Shown here one piece after another: positions 11,195-22,425 of a DNA stretch of 64,000 nt; the first letter of the stretch is position 1, and the number at the start of each line of letters is the position of its first letter. The DNA is from Rhyzopertha dominica (taxonomy: Eukaryota; Arthropoda; Insecta; Coleoptera; Bostrichidae): assembly GCA_025024175.1 (NCBI GenBank), contig QCXZ01000137.1, positions 9,548,001 to 9,612,000 on the forward strand, given 5' to 3'. The notes under the pieces are model-generated. The model was not told the DNA's origin and did not search any database. It was given only the letters and a program-made list of their open reading frames with translations. The translations under genes were made by a program, and so were the position numbers.

Positions 11195-11342
11195 AATTGA
11201 GCACGTCTGGGACCTACTTGGGCAACAATTAAAGGAACGCCAGAACCTTTAACAGCTGGATCCTAACGCCGTAAGAAATTTAACTGAAAGCATGCCCCGG
11301 CGTTGTACAGAAGTTTTACGAATTATACTCGTTATTAACTGA
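11195..11342 (+). pseudogene. Tc1-like transposase, C-terminal part resumed after the insertion
   Basis: Directly after the insertion the frame reads EHVWDLLGQQLKER, then one stop, then LDPNAVRNLTESMPRRC and a terminal stop at 11342. This is the third catalytic residue (Glu of NPIEH) and the C-terminus of the transposase that begins at 9107. Counting across the join, about 30 residues separate Asp 2 and Glu rather than the usual 34, because the SPDL before NPIEH is missing. Confidence 0.85.
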
Positions 11343-11689
11343 AAATTTTTGCTCTTTTATTAACTCTTTTAATAAAACTATAAAGCGTTTAATCGCACAT
11401 ATTTACATTTTTTATTTTTTTCTCTAAACAATAGGAGCAAATTATAACAACTTTGTACTTAGATTCTTAGAGAACAGTTTAAGAAAAATAAATAAACCAG
11501 AATTGTTTAACAATTAACTATACCTATGAAATTGTCAAGCAATTTATGTTGACGTGGTTAACATATATTTTGTCCATATTTGCCTTTCAACGAGTACATT
11601 AATTTTTCATCCCTGGCACTTATTATTGAAACTACGCCACTCCTACTCCTTTAAAAGTCCAAATGACATCTTTTCTATAAACCAACGAC

Positions 11690-12420
11690 ACAACATAGAA
11701 GAAATGGGTCAGCGCGAATCAAGATGAGATCATTCCATTAAGATGAACGGACAGAGATGAGCCCAAATGAGTCCAAATAATTACGGAAATCGGACGAAAA
11801 AGCCGGAATGGAAAGCGCTCGACGTCAAAGGCAGCCATGGGTGCCCCTGATTTAATTAAATGCAAAGGAAATGGTCTCCGGAGGAAATCCAGCACACGCC
11901 CTCACGAAACCAAGAAGTGAAATGAATAAAAATAATTCGATATAATTAGATGTCCGAATCTGCGNTCTCTCAACAGCCGAAAGGGATGAATTTCTAATTT
12001 AACTTCGCATTTAACCCGCTAAAAATAAATGAAATGACCGCCTTTGATAACATCGCTGGCGGCGGGGTCTAAAGCAAACTTCAAGGGATTACAGGTGCGG
12101 AAACGATAAAATTCAGCAAAATATCACCTTATTCCTTTCGGAAATAATCCCCGGGCTCATTTTAATTTAATTCCAGACCGAAATGCTGGAAGGGCGGGGT
12201 GCACGGAACTAATAACGGACGAAATGACGCAACGAAACACTATAATTCCTAAATTGCGCGTCTTTTGTTTCGTTGAGATTGTTAAGCGACGAATTTAAGG
12301 CCCACATTTTCTCCGGGAATCTCATCGAAAATTTAATAAGGGACGAGTTCATCGGAGACCCGGTTAAGTCGTGACCGTTATCGTTATTACTTGAATGAGC
12401 CCAAAGAATGAAAAGTGCGA
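11690..12420. other. GC-richer non-repetitive island
   Basis: About 0.7 kb of mixed composition with purine-rich blocks (for example CTCCGGAGGAAATCCAGC and GGAAGGGCGGGGTGCACGGA). No transposon motif, no long frame and no internal repeat. Candidate conserved non-coding sequence. Confidence 0.3.
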
Positions 12421-12779
12421 GTGAGTCTCAATTACTCACTTTTTTTAAAAAAAAAACTCGATAACTGCAAAAATTAACATTTTCAGGAGAGCATTCTTAC
12501 TGAACGTGCATAAGCATAGTTTATTGACAAAAATAAAAATATGCCATCCTTTGTAATGAATAAGAAAAAAAATAAGAAGGATGCAAGTTTCTTTAAAACT
12601 CGATAACTACCATAATTCCATATCTGCAAAAGCCAGCTTCCAACTAAAAATAAGTGGGGTTTAAAAGTAATCAAATGCAACAAAACATTATTATTTTCAG
12701 CAATCGATTTCAATATCATCAAATGATTTCCTGATATTATCGTTGTCTGTAACACCACTTCCTCTCATAACTTCTACAT

Positions 12780-13560
12780 AAAAAAACATATGCTTCCCTT
12801 TTTAGATCGCAACCCCGCAACAGCNTTTGGACATTAGCTTTCTTCAAGTCACTGACATGATAAACTGCAGGGACACCACATGCTGTCCTCATTTCATTAG
12901 CATTTTTTACGCCCTTCTTGAATATACTGACTTCTATGTCACTACTAGTTTAAGTACTGCGTATTTTGCAAATAATTGATTTTTCATTTTTCTTTTGACA
13001 TGTTATATCACCCTGACGTCGGGCAATTTTGTTTTAAAAATTTTCTGGGAGATTATTTTAAAGTTGAAGGTTTTCCAATCCTTAACCCCCAAGTATTGAC
13101 TGTACCGTGTTTTCTTAAAATCTCGTAATATTCTGTTGGTGATAAAATTTCTTCTCTTTTTCGGTAATCTTTTTCTACTCTTCTAAAAACCCTATCAGGG
13201 GACATGAAGCTGTCTCGAGCTGATTGTGTTTCTAACCAAGTGTAGAAGCTGACATCTTCTTTTTTTCTGTTTATTTTTGCGGTGATGTACAACGCCCAAA
13301 TTGTGCAGCCAGACTTGTCTTGAATAGAATACCTCACCTACGGACATTTTTGGGTAGATGATGATTCTGCTGGCAGTCAAAACAAACTTTTACTGTGTTT
13401 TAATTATGTATTTAAAAAACGCTTTTGCTCAGTTTTCTTTTGCAAGATTTTGGTTTTCTTTATATCCACCAAAAACCCTTTGCAAATAAAACACGTGTCA
13501 GAATGGGGATTCCCAAAGCCTAGGTTGAAATATTGGTAAAAAATTTTCTTGTACTTAGAC
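12780..13560 (-). pseudogene. Arthropod transposon ORF relic (DUF7869-like)
   Basis: The minus strand shows, from its 5' side, YKKIFYQYFNLGFGNPHSDT, then a FDCQQNHHLPK block with MSVGEVFYSRQVWLHNLGVV, then KEDVSFYTWLETQSA, MSPDRVFRRVEKDYRKREEI, SPTEYYEILRKHGTV, and finally VKNANEMRTACGVPAVYHVS with DLKKANVQ-LLRGCDLKRE. These blocks and their order match a widespread arthropod transposon-encoded protein of unknown biochemical role, which I recall as carrying DUF7869. The frame shifts several times and the fold's middle part is missing. Its 5' side abuts a hairpin MITE at 13694-13786. Family naming is from memory and uncertain; the TE origin is fairly safe. Confidence 0.6.
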
Positions 13561-13693
13561 AAGGAACATTTGAAGTTTGTGCTACCAAAAAAACTGCATA
13601 CTGAGTGTTTTCGATATTGTCTGTGTGGAAACTATCATTTACCTTTATTTCCAAGTGAAATACTTTTCGTCGTCCACAATAATCACCTCCTTG

Positions 13694-13786
13694 CAGCCAA
13701 CCAACTACAGACAACTCTGTTTCGCTGTTGTTACAGCTCATCAGTGTGGTTTAGGTTTAGTGCAGAAAGAATGGAATAGTTTTGCC
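13694..13786 (+). mobile_element. Hairpin MITE copy
   Basis: GCAGCCAACCAACTACAGAC then TTACAGCTCATCAGTGTGGT and TTAGTGCAGAAAGAATGGAA match the loop and right arm of the copy at 23.2 kb. The left arm is lost. Confidence 0.6.
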
Positions 13787-14599
13787 TTAACACTCGATCA
13801 TGGCATTGTTTGCAACTGGACATTTGCATATTTGGAGCATTTTTGTCTTTTGCGAAATTTTAAATAATTTCTAGCAATTTCCGTACTAATGGTCATATGC
13901 GAAACTCAAAAACGATGACCTGATTTTCTCGTTGAAGTTCCAACTGTTTCTTGCACTTTGGCCAGCCACTTTCAGGTAAGTTTATGCAAGGAATTCCTTA
14001 CTCACAATTCTTAATAATACGATAAATATGAGTAGTTATAACAGAAAAAATATTCTGATCTTGAAAGGTTAAAACGTATAAATACTCTTAATTATATCTA
14101 TTTTGTAATAGACATTTCAAAGAAGCCACCAACGAAACCTGTACTAATGTCATGTTATCGTTTTGCATTCAATTGCAATGCGATAATAATGCAATTCGAA
14201 ATATAGCTAGATTTTTTTACAGAAGCTTTTGTTACATATGTTAGGTATTATCACACCAATGGATAGAAGGAGATAACATGAATTAAACTTTAAAGGTATA
14301 ACGATACGTACATACGAGTATTATCCCTGGAAAAGTATATGAGACAAGAGAAATAGCCAGACTGGTTTCAAAAAAGAAAGAAGAACAAATGACCATTTGT
14401 TTTAAGCATTAAGAACTNGAAGAAATATATTTAATGTTTAATGCTTGTTTATTCATGGCAGTTTAAATATACAAATGCCATTACTATAAGTATATGTATC
14501 AAAATTATAAAATAAATAAATAAACATCAATGCAAACAGGTTTCAAGATTGTGTAGAATCGCTGCAGAAGAAACACCAACAAAATCAATTTTATTAAAC

Positions 14600-15669
14600 C
14601 TTAAAGTTAACTAAGACACACGACCATAGGGTGCGTTCATCTATTAAAAAAGGGAGACTAAATTTTAATAATTGTGCAATATTCCAAATTAGAGCGCACG
14701 AGTGAGTTAAAAAGCACTACCAAAGGTCGAACATTCTCAAATTCTAAGCCAGATTTTAAGAATGATTTCATTTATATGAGAACTGTAACATAATTGGGTA
14801 TCTACCGTAACACCCAAATCACGAAACTTAACTAGGTTTGCTATTTTATAATCTTCAATAAAATAATCATTAGTGCTAATTTGTCGTTCACGGCTAAATC
14901 TTAAGACTGAATTCTTAGCTACATTTAATTCTAACTCTTTATCTTCACATCACTTTACAATGGAATCTATATCTTCTTGAATCAAATCACATTTACTATT
15001 AACTGAAACACTTCTAAAAATGTTGAGGTATCAGAAAACAGTAATACCTGACAATGCTTGGCTACACATACTACATCATAGAAAAATATCAGAAATTATA
15101 CAGGACCTAGATGGGAGCCTCGTGGAACCCCAGACGAAGCAGTAATTGAACCAGACTTAATATCTCTCATTACCACGTACCGTTTGCGTTCTGACAAATA
15201 CGATCTTATCCAAGACAATAAAGGATCACTGGTGCCAGCAGTCTCTCAATGTTAACTCGGCCAAAAGCTTTTATAAATTGGTTTTATGTGGGAAGTTTTC
15301 CATAGTTCAGGTAAATACCCTACATTTAGTGATTTACTAAACAAAATCTTTAAAGGATAGCAAAATTAATAGCACATTCTCGCAAAAAGATTGCAGGAAT
15401 ACCATCAGGTCACAGACTTTTAGAGAGCTTTAATGATTTTAACTTATTTAAAATAGTATTATCAGATTTGCTTTATATCTATTATATCACACCAACCAGA
15501 AAATGAAATATTGGATGTTTTGTCGGTCGAATGTACCAATAGAAAATAATTAGTAAACAAATTGACAATAGCTTGAACAGAACTTGCTCTGTTATCATTA
15601 TAGTACATCCTTGATGGAATCCCACTACAACTGTTTGTATTAGGATTAATAAAATTACAAAGATGTTTG
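14600..15669 (-). pseudogene. CR1/jockey-like LINE ORF2 fragment (reverse transcriptase)
   Basis: Reading from 15669 downwards: SGIPSRMYYNDNRASSVQAI, VNLFTNYF, then DGIPAIFLRECAINFAI and GYLPELWKTSHIKPIYKS, which are the RT blocks before the palm. A deletion follows, then GVPRGSHLGPVLF, LLFSDDLNIF (the catalytic [FY]xDD block as FSDD) and LELNVAKNSVLRFSRERQIS with VKFRDLGVTVDTQL. This order is diagnostic for jockey/CR1-type non-LTR retrotransposons. The 5' region with the endonuclease is absent (5' truncation is usual for LINEs), and part of the fingers and palm has been deleted. Stops and shifts show it is dead. Confidence 0.82.
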
Positions 15670-15738
15670 TCTATCTCATAAATATACAGAAAGCCTTTGA
15701 TAGGGTAAAAAGAGATGAAATTTCTGGCAAATACGGTA
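15670..15738 (+). pseudogene. Tiny LINE RT fragment (KAFDRVKRDE block)
   Basis: The plus strand reads INIQKAFDRVKRDEI, matching the LEKAFDRV catalytic Asp block of LINE reverse transcriptases but in opposite orientation to the LINE just left of it. Only about 20 codons remain. Confidence 0.45.
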
Positions 15739-15779
15739 AGTAGTAGGAAATAAAGAAGACGTAAACCATTTGCTTCAAA

Positions 15780-16250
15780 ACTATTGCAGGACCTGGGAAA
15801 ACAATTGTTCAGTTCTATAACACAAGGGCGCGTAATCAACTTTAACGAAATGCACGCATCTTCCTCGTGAGGACGACGCCGACGACGACGGTGCGTGAAT
15901 CTGGGGCGGACATAACATATTAGGCGCACGTGGGGCGAAATGAAACGCGTTTGATAAATGGCAGGGACCTGGTTCACATGGCAACATCGGACTCCTGCAC
16001 CATTGTAAAATGCCCCCGGAGCGAATGACCGCCGACGCATTTTTCGAATTATAGGGGGCGCCCTTTCGACATCTTTTTCATATTAGAGTTTTGTATGGGT
16101 CGACGGGGGTGTACCAGTGATGGATGTGCATTTTGGGGATGGTCATGTACCGGGGGCTCAGAGCTGAGTAGTCAAATTTCGCCGTTGCATTATTCCCGAT
16201 AATGGCGAATTTCTGTAAAGGGGAAGAACGGGTCTCCCGCTGAGATAAGC
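15780..16250. other. GC-rich island
   Basis: Contains GACGACGCCGACGACGACGG and other GC-rich blocks in a single-copy context between two LINE relics. Reading frames exist on both strands by composition but none has a recognisable domain. Confidence 0.3.
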
Positions 16251-16409
16251 AGTCTTTGCTGTCACCAAAAGCTCTTTATTTGGGAGGTACGCAAAAGTTG
16301 ACTCAATCGCTCTATTCATATGATATTGCAAGTTCTATAGTTATTAGCATAAGCTACTACTATCCTTTAGAACTGAACATGCATATTACACTTGTTACAC
16401 ATATTACAC

Positions 16410-16944
16410 TTGTTCGACAAACCCCACTAAAAATCTTAGTAGTAAAATCAACCCCTCATAAACCGTGGCTAACTAACAATTTAAAGTTTCTTATGTTACT
16501 TGTTACCCCGTAATAAAGCGTTTCAAAGATTCAAATGAAGCAGAAATCCGATACATTGGGAGTATTATGGATCTATGCGGAACTTGACTAATAAAATAAC
16601 AAAACTTGAAGAAAAGGCCTATATTAAGTATGTAACCAACACTGACAAATGCTGAAAGAGCTTATATGAAGAATTACCTAAATTAAACATTTATTAAAAA
16701 ACGAAGAAATCTATTCTATCTGATGAGAATCTACAGGATTTAGATAGTATAAACAAACACTTTATAACATCTTCTTAATCTCAGGATAATCCGGACCTAC
16801 TGCTCTTGGATTTCTTGTCGAACAATAAACAGCAGGTGTTAGCGAAACGTCATGTTATACCATTACCTAAAGTAACTGCACCGGAGTGTTTTGTAGATCT
16901 TCATTTTTTAGTATTCTTCCTACCATGTCATGGAAAAGGTAATT
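16410..16944 (+). pseudogene. CR1/jockey-like LINE ORF2, upstream part, split by an insertion
   Basis: Plus-strand blocks KPWLTNNLKFLM, KAFQRFKRSRNPIHWEYYGS, LTNKITKLEEKAYIKY, LSDENLQDLDSINKHF and KRHVIPLPKVTAPECFVDL lead into a garbled SILPTMSK-like tract ending MEKV. These are the linker and first RT blocks of a CR1/jockey-type ORF2. Several frameshifts and stops are present. Coding is interrupted at 16944 by THAP element copy 2 and continues at 18215. Confidence 0.8.
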
Positions 16945-18214
16945 GGGTATTATCACTTTTTTTGAAAATTACGTAAAATGAATCTTGAAGTGCATATATA
17001 TCGTACGCCATGTTAAAGAAACAAAAAAATATTTGTAGGTAGAGAATTTCAGGCCTGAAATTCGAATCTTAGGAGTCACCGCCAAAACGCTTCTATCCAA
17101 GGTTATTCAACTCGTGACGTCAAGTGTCACGTAAACATTACCGAGGACCGTGCTGTTTAATGGTGTAGTATCATTCTTGTATTAAAAAAGCTTTTATGTG
17201 GTGTTTATTGAAAGGAGGTCGCACCAAAAAGTGATTTGTGTAGTTTTACAAGCATCTATTATGTATGGAAAACAAAACAAGTGTTGTTTTGTACATGGTT
17301 ATAAAAGTACTTCAGTCAGTACAGCTAACAAAATATTTTTGTAACCGTTCATTATCAACGTATGAAAAAGTTCTTTAAGGTCCCTAGACGTGATATGCCG
17401 AAAACGCAGTTTGTTTTTCTGTTGTGAAGATTCTTAATGTAAGTTTTATTATTCTTTTTGGGGTTATATAGGTGTTTACCATTCAGTTTCCATTTTGTTA
17501 TAGCTTAAAGAGGATATGGAAAATTACATGGGTTTTAAGTTGATAGAGGGAAATGTTATAATAAAGAAAGACGTTTGTTTGCCATATATTCGACTGTTAG
17601 CCAGACTGGAAATGAGCCGCAACAGCCCCGAAAATTCATGGCAATTTATATTTATTCTGACCTCTAAAATAAATGTCAAGTATAGGATACATTTTTGATT
17701 CTTACATTTTTATCTTTACAAATAGTATGTGTCCAACAACCCACTGTGATCAAATTATCAATGCTACGTTAATTTGATAAAAAGTTCATTTATGCTGTTG
17801 CTTTTACGTTCATCTCCGCCGCGTTGAACCGCTCGTCGCTGTACACAAATTCCTTAACAATGAGCATGACTTCAGAAGTCATAACTAGTAAGTATTTCAC
17901 TTTTTCCTGGCGTATTTTAATTCGCTTGTCACAAAATGAACGCAAACAACAAACTGATAAATTAATTGACGGGCTGAGGCTGACGCGTGACGCGCTGACC
18001 CCTGATGTAAATAAGCGGCCATTTACAAGACACCTGACGTCACGCCCAATATGTTTGCGTTTTAGCGGTCCCTTTAAATATTCACATTTTTAATATTAAA
18101 AATACACCTTACGATCCATTTTTTCGAATTTATAAGCTCTCACAGCTGTTTTGTGGATTAGACGCTACCTATTAATATGCAATTTAATAAAATTTAAATA
18201 CATGGCAACCACCC
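16945..18214 (+). mobile_element. THAP-domain DNA transposon, copy 2
   Basis: 1,270 bp, starting GGGTATTATCAC and ending GGCAACCACCC, flanked by AATT at 16941-16944 and 18215-18218. It is collinear with copies 1 and 3. The THAP frame begins near 17270 (NKCCFVHGYKSTSVSTAN) and is broken by stops. The second part, LIEGNVIIKKDV, is at about 17540. It is inserted in a LINE ORF. Confidence 0.87.
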
Positions 18215-19315
18215 AATTCAGGAACATCTAGATTAACATAAAATACTTCCTACGCTACAAGCTGGATTCAGGTCGCTGCATAGTTGTACCACCGCTCTTC
18301 TGATTATCTTGGATGATATTATTGCCGCGATCGACAAGAAACTGATTACAATTATGGTATTATTTAACTTTACGAAAGCGTTTTGACAGAATTAATCACA
18401 AATTGATGTCATCTATGCAAATAAAATGTCAGCGTTTGCAGCGTGCGTGATTGGTATTCCCCGAGAATCAATATTCGGCCCGATGTTGTTTATGCTTTAT
18501 ACGACACGTTCTGTGGACTGTTTTGACAACTTTAAGTTTCATTTTTATAGGGACGATACTCAAGTGACAAATTAACGCATTCAACAGGCTACCGCCTATA
18601 TAAACCGTGAATTAGCGACTGTCTTCAATGTATAAAAAATATTGCTTATCTCTAAATCCCAACAAATGTATGGTTATGCTATTCGGTAGAAAAAATTACA
18701 TACAACATAAGAAAATACGATTAATGTCATTATTGACAACACACAACTACCAATCGTTGAATCATAAAAAAATGTAGGACTATGTTCGATGCTAATATGA
18801 AGTTTAATACCCATTTAACTCTGTACTAAGAAAAGCTCTGTACTTAAAGCTCAAAGCCGAATAATTCTAAATTATAATTGCAAGCACTTACTACGTGAAG
18901 CGTTAGTAATGTCTCACATAAATTATTGTGATTTGGTATATAACCTATGTACATCGAAATATAAATCCTGTACTCGGTTTGTCTATGATTTGAGAGGGAG
19001 AGATCACATATTCCTAGTCTCGGCTGGCTAAACATAATTGAGCGGAGATTCCTTTATTGTTTTAAACTATGCATTTCTATAGCAAAAAATGGCAATCTAC
19101 TTTACCTAAGAACTAAATTAGTTGCTAGAACGATAATTCATAATTTAAATGTCAGAAATACTTACCTTTTTACGATTCCTGGACATTCTACATATCTATT
19201 CTGCGGATCATTCATTTATGTCGCAGTAAAAGTAATTAGCTTGCTTCATATAAAGGCTTTGCTTGGTTCCAAAATAGTTAATATTAAACGACTGTTGCTG
19301 GAAGGAATACTTTAA
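18215..19315 (+). pseudogene. CR1/jockey-like LINE ORF2, RT palm to C-terminus
   Basis: After the insertion the frame continues QEHLD then stop, ILPTLQAGF and GFRSLHSCTTALLIILDDII, then LLDFTKAF-like residues (VLFNFTKAF), a degraded GIPRESIFGPMLF and FYRDDTQV (the [FY]xDD block), and a long C-terminal part: ILNYNCKHLLREALVMSHIN, YCDLVYN, CTRFVYDLRGRDHI, RRFLYCFKLCISIAKNGNLL and IPGHSTYLF. The C-terminal NSCVRF...IPxHST region is typical of CR1/jockey-like elements. The last tract ends near LLLEGIL and a stop at about 19315, close to the true ORF end. Many disruptions; inactive. Confidence 0.82.
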
Positions 19316-19999
19316 TTTAATTTCAAAATTTAACTTTTAATTCTAACTTGCTTTGTATTATGTACTTTTTATTAACTACACATTAATATTGTTTTGTTTT
19401 TATTATACTATCACACACTAAGCTCATGCAATACTTAGGGGTCATATATTTCCCGAAAACTAACAAGTTCATGCCAAGTATAGTAAAAATTTTTAAAATA
19501 GTTTTAAAAAAAGTTGTTGGCTTTATGACCCATTGACACCCTGTACCTATCTAGAAAAACCAGCATTTACGGGGCTATGTTTATATGAAAAATCTTATTT
19601 TTAGTCATACAATCAGTGGTTAAATTGTTGCACGCTAATTTCTGGATATCCTGTATAACAGCTTACCTTCAATAAGTTTTCCGTGACGTTTACAGTCTCT
19701 AATGGTCCTCTAAACTATAATTAAATAAATGGTATTATTACTTCTATCCTAATATACACGAAGAAGGTAGACGAGTTGATGTACAACTGCTTTACATTTG
19801 CACAAATCAGAAAAATGCATTTATAAAAAATAGAACGATATTAATGTATTTTATTTGTTTATTTTCTCGTTACTCTACCAAACAGTTTTGAACAATTTGG
19901 GAAATTCATCTTTAAACTAGAATTTCAGCAACCCCACATATACATACCTATATTATTTCCCTCCTAGTGTTTGACAGTTAGACGCTTGTAATCCTAACA

Positions 20000-20440
20000 A
20001 GAGCAACTACAAAGACAGAATCTGTTGTCGGCAACATCTGTAAGGGTGTAACGACGATAAATCGTGGGATGTGGTAGAGAGAGCAACCCTTGTGTTTACG
20101 TGGCGGAGGTATAAGGATATTAGAAACAGGGAAAGTCGCAGAACTTTGAGTCAAAGGCGCGGCGACGCCCAGGGCATTTCAATTAAAGTTTCTGTGTCCC
20201 CAGGGCGGGTGGCAAGCCGCAAACACCCCCAAGACGACGTCTCTGTATTATTTCCAGCGCGCCACAGGTATATATACTAGATGCGTGCGTGCTGAATAAT
20301 ACATAACAGAACAGTTTCGCTTTCGGCCACTGGAAATTCGTATTCAACTTTCTGATAGGGATTGTTTCGGAATTGTTGTGAACGTGGAAAGGACGCGAAG
20401 AAGCTTTAAATTGTATTTCACAGCAGGAAGGTTTTGCACA
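20000..20440. other. GC-rich island with a TATA-like motif
   Basis: GC-rich, apparently single-copy sequence with blocks such as AGGCGCGGCGACGCCCAGGG. GGTATATATACTAG at about 20268-20281 could be a TATA box, with TGCTGAATA some 25 nt downstream. No downstream exon is recognisable. It may be a host promoter or enhancer fragment, or chance. Confidence 0.3.
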
Positions 20441-20565
20441 GCTATTTTTTTTAGGAAAATGAGTTAAGAAATACATTCATATGACTGATATACAATTTTT
20501 GGGGTTCCCCAAAAGTATGCATAATAATATCATAATACTAATAAAATGTGATTTTGTTTCAGGTG

Positions 20566-20680
20566 TACTAAGTGGGCTCAAGTCAGTAAAGCACAAGTTA
20601 ACTCTTTAGAGAGTCAAGCTTTCGGATTTTATTTTTATTCTTTCATCAGGACCTAGAATATTACACAGCCTCAAAATACA
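20566..20680 (-). ncRNA. Hammerhead-like motif of a Penelope-type repeat, copy a
   Basis: The minus strand reads GGTCCTGATGAAAGAATAAA then TAAAATCCGAAAGCTTGACT. The CTGATGA and CGAAA boxes are in hammerhead order with a weak helix between them. A homologous tract is on the same strand at 22330-22425. Such motifs accompany Penelope-like elements. Cleavage competence is not shown: stem I and stem III are not convincing. Confidence 0.35.
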
Positions 20681-21009
20681 TATATTATGATAGTAACGTT
20701 TGTTTTTTATTACAGGTCAACTAGGGATACCATGAAGTTTCTGTACAGTTGTATCTCATTCAACACTTTCACCACTACGAGTGCTGTATGAGCTACATCA
20801 TAAAAATGGCTTCCCCCAGAAAATAGCTGAATGTGTGCAGTGGCTAATAGAAACCAAATCACCGATTCCTGTGCAGCGAAACTCTCATTATGGAAAGGAC
20901 GCTCCTAATCTCAAGCTAAACAGAACATGGGACATAATACATACAGCTTTCTTCTGGAGAAGCCATATTGCCTAGTGTTCTAGTGCCTAGCTTCTTCGTT
21001 TTAAAACAA

Positions 21010-21310
21010 AGAAATTAACAAGAATACGCCGGTACACTAGACAGGAAGGAACTTACATGGAATGAGCGTTCTTCGATCGTATTCTTCTCTGCGGGCTCAT
21101 GCGAAGACAACCGGTGGCGTAATTTCTTCTAGGGGTTGCGGAAAATTACCCGGTAACACAAAACTAAGATAGCGGCGCGGCGGTACGTTTTTCTGTTCGA
21201 AAAACACGTGGAAACGAACAATGCGTGTATGTAGCATCGAGTTTTCATGCGGTCTCTCTCCTCGATCCGTGCTCTCTTCTCCCACTAGCTCAGGATAAGG
21301 AACAAAAAAA
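21010..21310. other. GC-richer island
   Basis: Non-repetitive tract with TAGCGGCGCGGCGGTACGTT and a symmetrical GTTCGAAAAACACGTGGAAA context. No coding domain. Candidate non-coding conserved element. Confidence 0.28.
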
Positions 21311-21954
21311 AAGGAATAAGGAAGAGTGCACGTAGGCGCATATGCAAAAATGAAATAATGATAAACAAAGATCCAACAACTAGGATAGAGAAAATCTTGG
21401 TCAATTTTGGGAAATGTTGGTATTTTTCGACCTTGCACAAGGATTCTACTAGGTAGAAATGCATCCGAACTCTATTGAAAAAAAGCTGCTTCTTCAGTAA
21501 AAAACGGGCATTATGAGTACGTACTTTTGGTCTGAAGAATGCGCCTAACTTAACGATTTAGTTGAACCAGCTATATGTAGCTAATAACTAAGACAAACAT
21601 TTATTTAAACATTTTACGGTAACTGAATGATGCTAAGTAACCTAACTAAATAAAAATAAAGGTTTTTCTACAAAATTTCTGGCAATTTTTCAATTATCTT
21701 TTCTATTCTACGACCACATTGTTTAATCGTTCTCCATTGTACTCCTGAAACAGTTTTCAACGCATTTTAAGGCAGAATAATCTTTCACCCATTTGCTTAG
21801 CGGTATTGTTAAAAAAATCTTTAGAAAAAGGCGAAGACGGTATCCTTGTTTTCTCGCAAAAAATGATTTATGTAGCTTATGGCGTANATTCGAANTATCG
21901 CTTTCATTTTTGTAAGAATCCTTCAGTTTTTTAGAGCATTCACTTTTGGCCAAA

Positions 21955-22058
21955 AAGTACCTTTCAAAGAGTTATGGACAACGTTTTTAAAGAGCTTATT
22001 CATAAAAAATGTTTTGTGTATATGGATGATATAGTCATATTTTCAAAATCGCTGACTC
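21955..22058 (+). pseudogene. Ty3/Gypsy reverse transcriptase fragment with YMDD
   Basis: The plus strand reads TFQRVMDNVFKELIHKK followed by CFVYMDDIVIFSKSL. This is the catalytic block of a Ty3/Gypsy RT, with the two aspartates intact in YMDD. Only about 34 codons survive; sequence on both sides is unrelated. It would have copied retrotransposon RNA into DNA. No LTR or integrase is seen nearby. Confidence 0.85.
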
Positions 22059-22329
22059 TAATAGATTGCAGTGTCCTATAAACACCATATCTACATGCCT
22101 GCAGCTCTAGTCCATAGATAGCGTTTGACATGTAGCAATCAGGTCATTGTTGAGGCGTGAAGAAAAAATTTCAGCTGATCTAGACTTTAATAGGAAAATG
22201 CATCTGGTTTTGAGTGACGGTTTTGGATAACCTAACTGCATTATTTCCATAGTGTTCCATAGTTGTCAAAGAAACCCATATCTTTAATTGTGCGGGAGAG
22301 GAAGCACGACTGTGTGAGTTGAATGTAAA

Positions 22330-22425
22330 GCGGGTTCAACAGTCAATGAAGCAGTACAGTGTCAAGCATTTGTATTTTATTTTTATTTCTTCATCAGGAC
22401 CAATATTGCACAACCTCATTGCAAG
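22330..22425 (-). ncRNA. Hammerhead-like motif of a Penelope-type repeat, copy b
   Basis: The minus strand reads TTGGTCCTGATGAAGAAATA then AAAATAAAATACAAATGCTT, homologous to copy a but with the CGAAA box mutated (ACAAA). Another CCCTGATGAAGG occurs on the plus strand at about 22449. Confidence 0.3.

Larger units (their letters stand above)
9937..11198. repeat. Target duplication AATT flanking THAP element copy 1
   Basis: AATT at 9937-9940 and AATT at 11195-11198 flank the insert. The pre-insertion target reads CCAATTGAG, which is the Pro-Ile-Glu of the transposase NPIEH motif. Confidence 0.85.

Noticed and set aside
15462..16040. 192-codon minus-strand frame as one protein
   Set aside because: Only its last 70 codons match a LINE; the upstream part is the GC-rich island read through by chance.
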